A stretch of DNA of 9,591 nt from JAMIFN01 sp035906235 (GTDB lineage: Bacteria; Pseudomonadota; Gammaproteobacteria; Burkholderiales; Burkholderiaceae_C): contig JAMIFN010000090.1 in NCBI GenBank assembly GCA_035906235.1, positions 1-9,591 on the forward strand, written 5' to 3'. Positions within the stretch are counted from its first letter, which is position 1. Every line of letters begins with the position of its first letter. The notes beneath the pieces were generated by a model. It saw only the letters and a list, made by a program, of their open reading frames with translations, was not told the origin of the DNA and searched no databases. Of this stretch, positions 1-6,679 are shown in pieces. Position numbers and translations under genes: made by a program.

Positions 1-1497
1 CACGGCCGAGATGGAGTTGGGGGCAAAGCTCTCGCCTTGCGGGGTAAAGGTGAAAGTGTCGCCATCCCAGTGTTGCAGTAGGTAGCGCGTGGGCGCTAGG
101 CCTAAACGCAATTCCAGCGCTTGACCTGCGCCCGAAGGCTGCAGGGTGATTTTGGCGCTGCCCCAATAGTCGTTGGCATAGCTGCCAGCATAAGCATTTA
201 AATTTTGGGCAGGAATGGGAGCACTGGGCGCAGCTTGCGTGGCAAATTTCCCTTGTGGGCGATACAGGTCGTGCATTTTTCCCTGCATGGCAGCCAACCA
301 GTCTTTCGCTAGTTGGTCTTGGGCGGTTTCGCCCCAAGCGTATTGGCCAAAACTCAAGGCCAGAGCTTCGGCCAAACCCCGTGGCTGCGCATTGGTCAGC
401 ACTGCAATGCCTAGCTGCGCTTGCGGCCACAGAATAAAAGCTGTAGCTGCGCCCAAAATAAACGCGCCAGAATGCGAGATGCTGGCATGCCCGTAAGGAT
501 CCGCGCCGATGTTGAAGCCGTAGCCATAGTTGCCGCCTGGCCGTGCGCTCAGGGCTGCTTGCAACGCTGGCGCATCGATGATTTGTTGCCCTTGCCATCG
601 GCCACCTGCTAAGACCAAAGCCATCCACCGCGCTAGATCGTTGGCGCAGGAACTTACGCCGCCAGCGGGCGATTGGGCATCGGGCTGGCGGGGTGGTTCT
701 TGAACCAGATAGATGGCGGGCGATGCGCCGTAGCTGGCGTAATCGATATCTTTTTGAATATGCCCCCAAGCACGATTTTGCTGTGCGGCAAAGTCGCTAA
801 AGCGTGAGCTGCTGCGTTGCATACCTATGGTTTGGTACAGGCTGGATGCACATAAATCTGCCCAATCTTGCCCCTGTGCTTGGCTCATGGCTTGTGCGGC
901 GGCCGTTAAACCAAAATTGGTGTAATCGTATTGGCCATAGGGATGAAGTGCGGCGAAACGCAGGCGTTGCAAAATTTCGCTGCGGGTGTAGCCCAAGTCT
1001 TCGAGCGTGTCGCCCGCATGATCAGGCAGGCCGCTGCGGTGCGCATACAGATCGCCCAAACTCAAGTGGGTGTTGAGGCTTGTATCAGAGTAGGCCAGCG
1101 AAAAATCAGGTAGGAGCTGCTGAATGGGGGTATCCCAAGTCAGCCCCGTTTTTTCGCCCATATGTGCGGCCATGACGGTTGCGCCTATGGGCTTAGACAG
1201 CGATGCCAGTTGAAAAACGGTATCTGCATCTACGCGCTCTGGCGCATCTATACGCCGCAGGCCATAACCAGCAGCGTGGCTGATCTTGCCCTGATACACC
1301 ACGGCGACTGCAGCGCCTGGAACGCCTGTGCGTTGCAGCCAGCGTGGCACCAAATCGTGCAGCCTAGCTATGGCTTGGGCAAGGCGGGCGGCATTGACGC
1401 CCGGTGGTGCAGCTTGGCTGGTGCCGCCACAAGCCGATAGCGCCCAAGGCAGCGCAGGTAAAAGGCCAAGACGGAGAAGGGCGGCGCGGCGATGCAT
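1..1497 (-). CDS. Beta-lactamase-fold serine hydrolase, predicted lipoprotein (3' end outside window)
   Basis: The frame stays open to the window edge, giving 499 visible residues with the extreme C-terminus missing. The ATG start (1497-1495) gives a short signal peptide: Arg3-Arg4, a hydrophobic stretch, then lipobox L20-S-A-C23 followed by Gly-Gly. This predicts a lipid-anchored exported protein. The catalytic domain has the class C beta-lactamase / penicillin-binding-protein motifs: S99-L-S-K102 (nucleophile and lysine), Y192-T-N194, and H342-S-G344 in place of the KTG box. HSG is common in the esterase/peptidase-like branch, so a beta-lactam resistance role is not implied. From about residue 430 the sequence resembles the C-terminal DUF3471 domain (Y-A-G-S-Y, HWDGDTF). 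No strong Shine-Dalgarno is visible. It starts 40 bp after the alpha/beta hydrolase stop on the same strand, so co-transcription is likely. Substrate unknown; esterase, amidase or peptidase are all possible. Confidence 0.88.
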   Translation of the reverse strand, partial: MHRRAALLRLGLLPALPWALSACGGTSQAAPPGVNAARLAQAIARLHDLVPRWLQRTGVPGAAVAVVYQGKISHAAGYGLRRIDAPERVDADTVFQLASLSKPIGATVMAAHMGEKTGLTWDTPIQQLLPDFSLAYSDTSLNTHLSLGDLYAHRSGLPDHAGDTLEDLGYTRSEILQRLRFAALHPYGQYDYTNFGLTAAAQAMSQAQGQDWADLCASSLYQTIGMQRSSSRFSDFAAQQNRAWGHIQKDIDYASYGASPAIYLVQEPPRQPDAQSPAGGVSSCANDLARWMALVLAGGRWQGQQIIDAPALQAALSARPGGNYGYGFNIGADPYGHASISHSGAFILGAATAFILWPQAQLGIAVLTNAQPRGLAEALALSFGQYAWGETAQDQLAKDWLAAMQGKMHDLYRPQGKFATQAAPSAPIPAQNLNAYAGSYANDYWGSAKITLQPSGAGQALELRLGLAPTRYLLQHWDGDTFTFTPQGESFAPNSISAV

Positions 1498-1537
1498 GCG
1501 TGTGAAGAAGGACAAATAATAAAAAAATGCGGCTTGG

Positions 1538-2929
1538 TTAAACAAAGACTTCGTCTAACCAATCCATAGAAACGGCGGCTGAATAGCCTAGATTTGCCGT
1601 TTGACAATGGCCTTCGGCGCCTTCTTCTAAGGTGAAAAGGTGGCTGGCTGCAGGGCCGCTGACTTTGCTTAAAAAATGGGCGTGTTGTGCCAGCGGCTCT
1701 TTCCCTTCTCCTTGACCTACGAGGGCTAATGCAGGGCAGCGGATGCGTGCCAGCGCTGCGTCATCGATGTGGAAATCGCGTAGCCGTTCGTAGGTAGAAA
1801 CAAAACTGCTGCGCCCCATCCTCAGCATGAGGTTGCGCAGCATCTCACGCTGTTGCAGGGGCATGGCATCAGGCGGGAGTTTGTCAATGTCTTCGAGCTG
1901 AATGTCTTGTTCAGGCGGCCAAGCACTAGGGTCAAAGCCGATAAAGGACACCATATATTTGCGCAAATCGACGATGGGCGAATTGGCGATAAGGGCTGTG
2001 ATGCGTGCATCGTAGGCAGCCATTCTGGTTGCAAAATAGCCGCCGTAGCTGATGCCCATGATGGCAATGTGGCGCACATCGGTTTCAGGTCGTGCGCTCA
2101 GGTAATCCAGTGCGATTTTGGCAACTTGCTCATATTCAGGGATGAAGGCCATCGTGGGGTAAAAGCGCAGCGTATCCATCTGCCCAGGGCCGGCGATCAA
2201 TAGCAGGTTATAGCCTCTGGCCATGGCTGCTTGGCCGTAGGCGATCCAGGTTTCTTCTAGGGTGCCGTCGTAGCCGCTGATGAGCATCAGGGTTTTGCTT
2301 GTTGATGCATTGGCCTTGGGCGCGCGGAAGTAATAAGCAGGCAGGGGCGTTGCCCCCCAAGGGAGCATGATTTCTTCGCACGCTATTTGCCCTGTACGCA
2401 TGGCAGCCATAAAGCAGCTGCGACTTTGCAGGCCTAGGCCTTGATGTTCGGTTTGGGCAATGCTGGTGTAATACTCGGCTGCGCGCCAGCTATTGCAGGC
2501 GACTAGGTATTGTTCTTTCGCACTGATGGCATGCCCGCGCTGTGCACGCGCCTTGGCATCGGCTTCTTGCCGAGCAGCCATTTGGCTGAATTGAGCCACC
2601 CAGCTGGCTGGGGATGCGTTGCTGATGCGCTGCGCTATGGCTAAACACTCGCCTACGGATGCGCCGCCATAACGCGCAGTACCCATTTGGCGGATAAGCT
2701 GGAAATCCATTTCTGCATCGGCAAATCCGCGCACGCGCAACAGCCCGCGTTCTAAATCGTTGTCGTCGCCCTGTGTGCTTTGTGCTGCGCTGCCGCCGCA
2801 ATAGCTCAGGCTGGGTGTGATAGCGAGCGTGGCAGCTGATAAGAGCAAGCTGCGACGATTCAATGGGGCTTTATGGTGTTTTTCCATCTGGCGCATTTTT
2901 GTTAACCGAGGTTTGACATGCGCGCGCAT
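1538..2929 (-). CDS. Alpha/beta-fold hydrolase with helical cap, predicted lipoprotein
   Basis: 463 residues from the ATG at 2929. The N-terminus carries N24-R-R-S, a hydrophobic segment and lipobox-like L41-S-Y-C44-G-G, so it is probably an exported lipoprotein, possibly Tat-dependent given the twin arginine. Residues about 60-190 are a helical, alanine-rich region like the cap of the FrsA / 2,6-dihydropseudooxynicotine hydrolase type. The catalytic core follows: G219-Y-D-G (oxyanion region), nucleophile elbow G292-I-S294-Y-G-G297, and His441 in E-G-A-E-G-H-C. The usual acid position reads G405-Q-G-E-G-K-E, so Glu408 or Glu411 may replace Asp. The start at 2929 has a GGGAG 4 nt upstream and overlaps the preceding araC gene by 59 bp. 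In-frame ATGs at 2896 and 2887 would shorten the N-terminus without losing the signal. Likely cleaves an ester, amide or C-C bond; the substrate is unknown. Confidence 0.87.
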   Translation of the reverse strand: MRAHVKPRLTKMRQMEKHHKAPLNRRSLLLSAATLAITPSLSYCGGSAAQSTQGDDNDLERGLLRVRGFADAEMDFQLIRQMGTARYGGASVGECLAIAQRISNASPASWVAQFSQMAARQEADAKARAQRGHAISAKEQYLVACNSWRAAEYYTSIAQTEHQGLGLQSRSCFMAAMRTGQIACEEIMLPWGATPLPAYYFRAPKANASTSKTLMLISGYDGTLEETWIAYGQAAMARGYNLLLIAGPGQMDTLRFYPTMAFIPEYEQVAKIALDYLSARPETDVRHIAIMGISYGGYFATRMAAYDARITALIANSPIVDLRKYMVSFIGFDPSAWPPEQDIQLEDIDKLPPDAMPLQQREMLRNLMLRMGRSSFVSTYERLRDFHIDDAALARIRCPALALVGQGEGKEPLAQHAHFLSKVSGPAASHLFTLEEGAEGHCQTANLGYSAAVSMDWLDEVFV

Positions 2930-3887
2930 ACCACTCCCTAGGGCTTAATCCAAAGCGGGCACGAAACAATTTGCTAAACCCTGAGGCGTCAGCAAAACCG
3001 CAACGCCAGGCTAAGGACTCCACATGCAAGCGACCGCCTTCGGTCAGCATGCCCTGTGCCCGCATCAGGCGGATATCACGCAAGGCCCCCATCACCGTTT
3101 GTTCATGCGCGGCAAAAGCCTCATATAAACGGGTACGGGAGCAGGCTGCGCCGTGTGCAATGGCTTGGGCATCTAAGTCATGGCGATGAGCGTGTTGCTG
3201 CATAAAACGCAAAGCTGCGGCATAGCGCCCTGCGTGCAAGCTATGCTGGGCATCGTCAATAGCATGCCCTTGGCGGCCTAAATTGCGCAACATCAAGAGT
3301 GCAAGCTCGTGCGTGGTGTGTAAAAGAGCAGCGGCTTCGGTGTTGTCTAAGGTGTTTTGGTGCAGCAGCAAAGCCATGTGCGTGAGTTGGCTAGCAAACA
3401 CTGGCGCAAGAGTGCAGCGTGTGCTCAGTAGCTGGGTTTGGGGTTCGCGACCCAGAGCCAGGCGCACATCATCGCGGGGCAGCGCCAAAAACACCTGCTG
3501 CGTATTCTGCTCCCATTGGTAGCTATCGGCTTCATTGAGTAGGCACAGGCTAAGGCTGCCAGCCCCTTTGCGCGGCCATGCTGCGGGCACCAAACCACCC
3601 GTTTGCACCAAGGAGAGCGCCACCATATCGCCCGATGGCGTTTGCTGGCTACCTGTTGCCATGGTGTAGGCTGACGATCGGCTCACCCCCAGAACACAGC
3701 GCTCATTACTCAGGGTTTTAATTTCGGCCTGCAAGGGTGTTTGCGGCTCAGGTTGAAAATCAACCCAAGGATGGGCAATGGCACGCCACGCTTCAAGCCG
3801 TAAAGCCGGTTCAAACGCTTCTGTTTGGTGGTGTTCTAGCACGCACGCAGGAGAGTTCTTGGGTTCGGGTGGAGCTAATGGAGGCAT
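2871..3887 (-). CDS. AraC-family transcriptional regulator (second of tandem pair)
   Basis: 338 residues. The C-terminal third is a two-helix-turn-helix AraC/XylS DNA-binding domain: HTH1 about residues 240-261 (QAIAHGAACSRTRLYEAF), HTH2 about 289-312 (SLAWRCGFADASGFSKLF), then the family-typical S-P-R-E-W at 315-319. Residues about 15-200 match the general layout of an AraC effector-binding N-terminal domain and presumably sense a small molecule. The DNA-binding domain is about 65% identical by hand count (67 of 103) to that of the upstream araC gene, while the sensor half is much less similar, so the two are diverged paralogues. The ATG start at 3887 has only an AGG immediately beside it and no good Shine-Dalgarno. 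The 3' end overlaps the start of the alpha/beta hydrolase gene, which makes that gene its most likely target. Confidence 0.9.
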   Translation of the reverse strand: MPPLAPPEPKNSPACVLEHHQTEAFEPALRLEAWRAIAHPWVDFQPEPQTPLQAEIKTLSNERCVLGVSRSSAYTMATGSQQTPSGDMVALSLVQTGGLVPAAWPRKGAGSLSLCLLNEADSYQWEQNTQQVFLALPRDDVRLALGREPQTQLLSTRCTLAPVFASQLTHMALLLHQNTLDNTEAAALLHTTHELALLMLRNLGRQGHAIDDAQHSLHAGRYAAALRFMQQHAHRHDLDAQAIAHGAACSRTRLYEAFAAHEQTVMGALRDIRLMRAQGMLTEGGRLHVESLAWRCGFADASGFSKLFRARFGLSPREWYARACQTSVNKNAPDGKTP

Positions 3888-4007
3888 ACCTAAAGATTTT
3901 AGGAAGGAAGGCCTTTTTAGATGGCGAAGCTGGGATGCATTCCCGCATCTTGGGACGCATAGCCGCTATTTTTGTAAATAAGCAGTAAATGCCACGCGCA
4001 TGCGTCC
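3888..4007 (-). promoter_or_regulatory. Repeat-rich spacer between the two araC genes, candidate operator region
   Basis: This 120-bp gap separates the two regulator genes. It holds two near-identical direct repeats, TGGGATGCAT (3931-3940) and TGGGACGCAT (3951-3960), 20 bp apart, which is about two helical turns. An inverted 8-bp copy, ATGCGTCC, lies at 4000-4007. AraC-type proteins often bind direct repeats at about this spacing, so this is a candidate operator for autoregulation or for control of the downstream hydrolase genes. No convincing sigma-70 -10/-35 pair was found on the minus strand, so promoter position is unknown. Confidence 0.4.
3889..3903 (-). repeat. Perfect 6-bp inverted repeat next to the start codon of the second araC gene
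   Basis: CCTAAA - GAT - TTTAGG on the plus strand, with perfect arms and a 3-nt loop. On the minus strand the second arm ends one base before the ATG at 3887 and includes the only AGG that could serve as a ribosome binding site. In RNA it could form a small hairpin at the translation start, or in DNA act as a protein site. It is AT-rich and short, so chance is not excluded. Confidence 0.35.
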
Positions 4008-5021
4008 TTATTCCATTCGGTTTTCGCGGGTGTAATGATGCCAATCGGTTGGCGAAAAACCAAAGCGTGCTTTAAAAAGCTTGCTGAAATCTGAGGTGTG
4101 GACAAAGCCACAACGCCAAGCGATGGTGCCCACATGCAGGCGTTGGCTTTGTTCAATGGCTAGGCGGGCGCGTTGCAAACGCAGCTCGCGCAGGGTGCCC
4201 ATCACCGTTTTGCCGTGGGCAGCAAAGGCTTCATATAACCTGGTGCGTGAGCAGCTTGTGCCGTGGGCGATGGTGGCTGCGCCTAGGTGGCTATAGTGGG
4301 CATTCTGCTCCATGAAGCGCAGTGCTGCTGCATAGCGGCCAGTATGGAGGTTGGTATGCTGGTCGGGCATATCGCAGGCGAGACCTTGATTGCCGATATT
4401 GCGCAGTAAAAGCAACGCAAGCGCGCGCGTGCCTTCTAATAGTCCAGCAAAGTCTTGCGCATCCAAGCCCGTGCTCGCGCTCGATTGCCGAGCCAAACGC
4501 CCTACATGCACCAACTGACTACTGAGCATAGGCGCCAATGCGCACTGCTGCGGGCTCAGAAAGATATTGCTGGGTTTGTGCCCTAGGGCTTCCCATACGA
4601 CGCTGCGCTCTATAGCGATATAGGTTTGGCGCGCATGCTGGCTCCAGCGGTAGGCGCCCTCTTGTCTAGGGTCATAAATACCCAAAGTGCCAGCTTGTGC
4701 ACGGTGCCCTTGTCCTGGGGTTGAATTGAAATCCAGTTGGCCTGATTCTAAGAACGACAGCACCACCATGTCCTCACCCGGCGGCACATGCTTGGCATTG
4801 GTGCGCATCTCATAGGCGGTAGATCGTTTGGTGCCCAAAAAACTGTTTTGCCCTCGAAGTAAAGACCAGGATGCTTCCAACTCCGTGCCAGTCGAAAGCG
4901 GCTGCACATCGACCCAATTGTGGGCAATGTCGTGCCAATATGGCAGGCGGATTTGGGGATCGACTTCGTTAGAGTCCCAATGTTCTAACGCGCAATTTGG
5001 TGGCGTTGCTGCTGAGGGCAT
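4008..5021 (-). CDS. AraC-family transcriptional regulator (first of tandem pair)
   Basis: 337 residues from the ATG at 5021. The AraC/XylS DNA-binding domain is at the C-terminus: HTH1 about residues 249-270 (TIAHGTSCSRTRLYEAF), HTH2 about 298-321 (GTIAWRCGFVHTSDFSKLF), then S-P-T-D-W. The N-terminal half is an AraC-type effector-binding domain. It shares short anchors with its downstream paralogue (C-x-LEH, IAH-x-WVD, LAP-x-x-x-SQL) but is clearly diverged from it. It begins 24 bp after the corC stop on the same strand with no recognisable terminator between, so read-through from corC is possible. No strong Shine-Dalgarno is seen. Probably controls the downstream regulator and hydrolase genes; ligand unknown. 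Confidence 0.9.
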   Translation of the reverse strand: MPSAATPPNCALEHWDSNEVDPQIRLPYWHDIAHNWVDVQPLSTGTELEASWSLLRGQNSFLGTKRSTAYEMRTNAKHVPPGEDMVVLSFLESGQLDFNSTPGQGHRAQAGTLGIYDPRQEGAYRWSQHARQTYIAIERSVVWEALGHKPSNIFLSPQQCALAPMLSSQLVHVGRLARQSSASTGLDAQDFAGLLEGTRALALLLLRNIGNQGLACDMPDQHTNLHTGRYAAALRFMEQNAHYSHLGAATIAHGTSCSRTRLYEAFAAHGKTVMGTLRELRLQRARLAIEQSQRLHVGTIAWRCGFVHTSDFSKLFKARFGFSPTDWHHYTRENRME

Positions 5022-5045
5022 AGGCGCGTGTGCCGAAAGGGGCGC

Positions 5046-5918
5046 TTACACCCGTGTGACCTTGAGCCATTTCACCGTGCCGCTGACGGTGTGCAGGGCG
5101 GTAAAAATTAGCCCGGCTTTGGCATAGCTCTCGCCGCGCTTGGGCACATGGCCCAGTTCGTGGGCGATCAGGCCGGCGATGGTGTCGAACTGTTGCTCGG
5201 CATCTTCGGCTTGCAGATTCACTTCAAAATGCTCGGCCACGCGCTCGACCTCGGTATTGCCCGCTACGCGCCAGCTGGCGCCATCGGCCATGGCGTAAAT
5301 CGCGCCGTCGTTGTCGTCGGTGTCGAATTCGTCCTCAATCTCGCCCACAATTTCTTCCAGCACATCTTCAATGGTGACCAAACCTGCGGTGCGGCCAAAC
5401 TCATCCACCACCATGGCGAGGTGGTTGCGGCGGCTGCGGAAATCGCGCAGCAGGTCGTTTAGCTTTTTGCTCTCAGGAATAAACACCGCAGGGCGCAGCA
5501 GGGTGCGCAAATTCAGCTCGGGCGCGCGTTGCAATTTCAGCAAATCTTTGGCCATCAGAATGCCGATGATGTGCTCGCGCTCGCCTTCATATACCGGAAA
5601 ACGCGAGTGCGCGGTGTTGATGACTAGGCGCATGAGCGCATCGGGCGCAGCGTCAATGTCGATCAAATCCATGCGCGGCGCGGCCACCATCACCTGCCCC
5701 GCTGTCATGTCGGCGATGCGCAGCACGCCTTCTAGCATGGCGCGGCTTTCGGCGCCGATGATGTGGTTGTCCTCGGCCTCGGCCAGGGTTTCGATCAACT
5801 CGTCTTTAGAGTCGGGGCCGGGGTGGAGGAGTTCATAGACGCGGCGCAAAAAGCTGCGGCTGTCTTGGTGTGCGGCGGGGGCAGTGCGCCTGCTCGCGCC
5901 ATTAGGGGTATCGCTCAC
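5046..5918 (-). CDS. corC: CorC/YbeX-family CBS-domain protein
   Basis: Cytoplasmic CBS-pair protein of the CorC (YbeX) family, linked to magnesium/cobalt handling or efflux and, in E. coli, encoded next to lnt. The preferred start is GTG at 5918 (protein begins V-S-D-T-P, 290 aa), because E. coli CorC begins MSDD and has about 292 residues. An upstream in-frame TTG at 5960 would add 14 residues, but it lies upstream of the candidate -10. Numbered from the GTG: E-S-R-A-M-L-E-G-V-L near 57-66, two CBS motifs about 72-131 and 135-193, including A-H-S-R-F-P-V-Y and the family signature VDEFGRTAGLVTIEDVLEEI (171-190) with VGEIEDE after it, and the C-terminal CorC_HlyC domain about 208-288. The protein has no membrane segment. 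Its usual neighbours ybeY and lnt are not next to it; an araC gene follows 24 bp downstream. Confidence 0.93.
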   Translation of the reverse strand: MSDTPNGASRRTAPAAHQDSRSFLRRVYELLHPGPDSKDELIETLAEAEDNHIIGAESRAMLEGVLRIADMTAGQVMVAAPRMDLIDIDAAPDALMRLVINTAHSRFPVYEGEREHIIGILMAKDLLKLQRAPELNLRTLLRPAVFIPESKKLNDLLRDFRSRRNHLAMVVDEFGRTAGLVTIEDVLEEIVGEIEDEFDTDDNDGAIYAMADGASWRVAGNTEVERVAEHFEVNLQAEDAEQQFDTIAGLIAHELGHVPKRGESYAKAGLIFTALHTVSGTVKWLKVTRV

Positions 5919-5948
5919 GAAAGAGATAAAGAGTCGAACAAGCTGCCG

Positions 5949-5977
5949 AGCATACCGCAAAGCATCTTGCCTGACAG
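5949..5977 (-). promoter_or_regulatory. Candidate sigma-70 promoter for corC
   Basis: On the minus strand, CTGTCA (5977-5972) and TATGCT (5954-5949) are separated by exactly 17 bp, each matching consensus at 4 of 6 positions. Transcription would begin roughly 25-30 nt upstream of the GTG at 5918. This supports GTG rather than the TTG at 5960 as the start. The matches are modest. Confidence 0.3.
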
Positions 5978-5990
5978 AAAAACTGTGTCA
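5972..5990. repeat. Dyad TGACA-N9-TGTCA in the corC/lptA divergent region
   Basis: Perfect 5-bp inverted arms TGACA (5972-5976) and TGTCA (5986-5990) with a 9-nt centre. A nested ACAG-AAAAA-CTGT is also present. It overlaps the candidate corC -35 and lies about 40 bp upstream of the lptA start, so it could be an operator for either gene. Short enough to arise by chance. Confidence 0.3.
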
Positions 5991-6000
5991 CACTCGTGCC

Positions 6001-6008
6001 TATTTAAT
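6001..6008 (+). promoter_or_regulatory. Possible -10 region for lptA
   Basis: TATTTAAT is the only TATAAT-like stretch just upstream of lptA (ATG at 6029). No matching -35 is visible at 16-18 bp. Weak support. Confidence 0.2.
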
Positions 6009-6028
6009 GCACGCATAAAGCAAAAAAT

Positions 6029-6679
6029 ATGCCTAAACATTTATCTGCCTACCCTTGGCTCGCTATTTTCGTGCTTGGGGGCATCTTGCCCTTAACTGCC
6101 CAGGCCGCTGGTCGCGCCGACCAAGCGCAGCCTATGCACATTGAATCGGATTCTCTGCAGTACGAAGACGGTAATCAACGCAGCGTCTTTACGGGATCTG
6201 TCAATTTAAAAAAAGGCAGCATCATCATGCGCGGCCTCCGCCTAGAGGTGCGTCAAGATGCTGCTGGCAATCAATTGGGCACGCTGACAGGCAGCGCCCA
6301 AGCGCCGGCGTCCTTTCGCCAAAAACGCGAGGGCGGCAATGATGAATATGTAGAGGCGCAGGCTGCCACCATCACCTATAACAGCGCGACGGCCATCGTC
6401 ACCCTGACGGGGCAGGCACGCTTTACCCGCCTACAGGGCAGTCAGACCATGGATACCGTGACAGGCCAAGTGATTGTTTATAACAGCAACAGCGATATTT
6501 TTAGCGTCAATGGCGGTGGTGGTGTCACGGGTTCATCGCAAGCCACAGGCGGCGCTGGCCGTGTGCGCGTTACCCTGAGCACGCGCAGCGGCGCGGATGA
6601 AACCGTAGCAGGCAAGCCCACAGACGAACGCGCGCGGATCAAACCCAGCCTGCAACTCGAGAGTGGGAGCGGACAATGA
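6029..6679 (+). CDS. lptA: Lipopolysaccharide transport periplasmic protein LptA
   Basis: 216 residues. LptA forms the periplasmic bridge that carries lipopolysaccharide from the inner-membrane LptBFGC complex to LptDE in the outer membrane. A clear Sec signal peptide covers residues 1-26 (hydrophobic core LAIFVLGGIL, cleavage after T-A-Q-A). The mature part begins P-M-H-I-E-S-D-S-L-Q-Y and continues through an OstA-like beta-jellyroll (about 33-150; e.g. VFTGSVNLKKGS, ITYNSATAIVTLTGQA, VIVYNSNSDIFSVNG). The tail is Gly-rich and polar, with no domain recognised. The ATG at 6029 is chosen because it gives the complete signal peptide; the ribosome binding site is weak. Its stop overlaps the lptB start by 4 bp (ATGA), so the two are translationally coupled. 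lptC, usually just upstream, is absent; corC lies divergently instead. Confidence 0.94.
   Translation: MPKHLSAYPWLAIFVLGGILPLTAQAAGRADQAQPMHIESDSLQYEDGNQRSVFTGSVNLKKGSIIMRGLRLEVRQDAAGNQLGTLTGSAQAPASFRQKREGGNDEYVEAQAATITYNSATAIVTLTGQARFTRLQGSQTMDTVTGQVIVYNSNSDIFSVNGGGGVTGSSQATGGAGRVRVTLSTRSGADETVAGKPTDERARIKPSLQLESGSGQ

Noticed and set aside
1..1497. Calling the serine hydrolase an antibiotic-resistance beta-lactamase
   Set aside because: It has HSG instead of KTG and a DUF3471-like C-terminal domain, features of the wider esterase/peptidase branch; nothing indicates beta-lactam hydrolysis.
1521..1560. Stem GGTTAGAC/GTCT..AACC followed by seven Ts on the minus strand, between the two hydrolase genes
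   Set aside because: The stem is interrupted by a 6-nt bulge and the T-tract does not follow it directly, so it is not a credible terminator or attenuator.
1368..1607. 79-residue minus-strand reading frame across the hydrolase gap
   Set aside because: It is out of frame with the serine hydrolase, shows no domain, and the true frame there has a clear lipoprotein signal and SxxK motif.
3986..4000. TGGCAT...GC on the minus strand as a sigma-54 (-24/-12) promoter for the second araC gene
   Set aside because: The GG-to-GC spacing is about 2 nt too short for the strict sigma-54 consensus.
5919..5960. TTG at 5960 as the corC start
   Set aside because: It adds 14 residues with no family match, and lies upstream of the candidate -10 element; GTG at 5918 matches the known CorC N-terminus and length.
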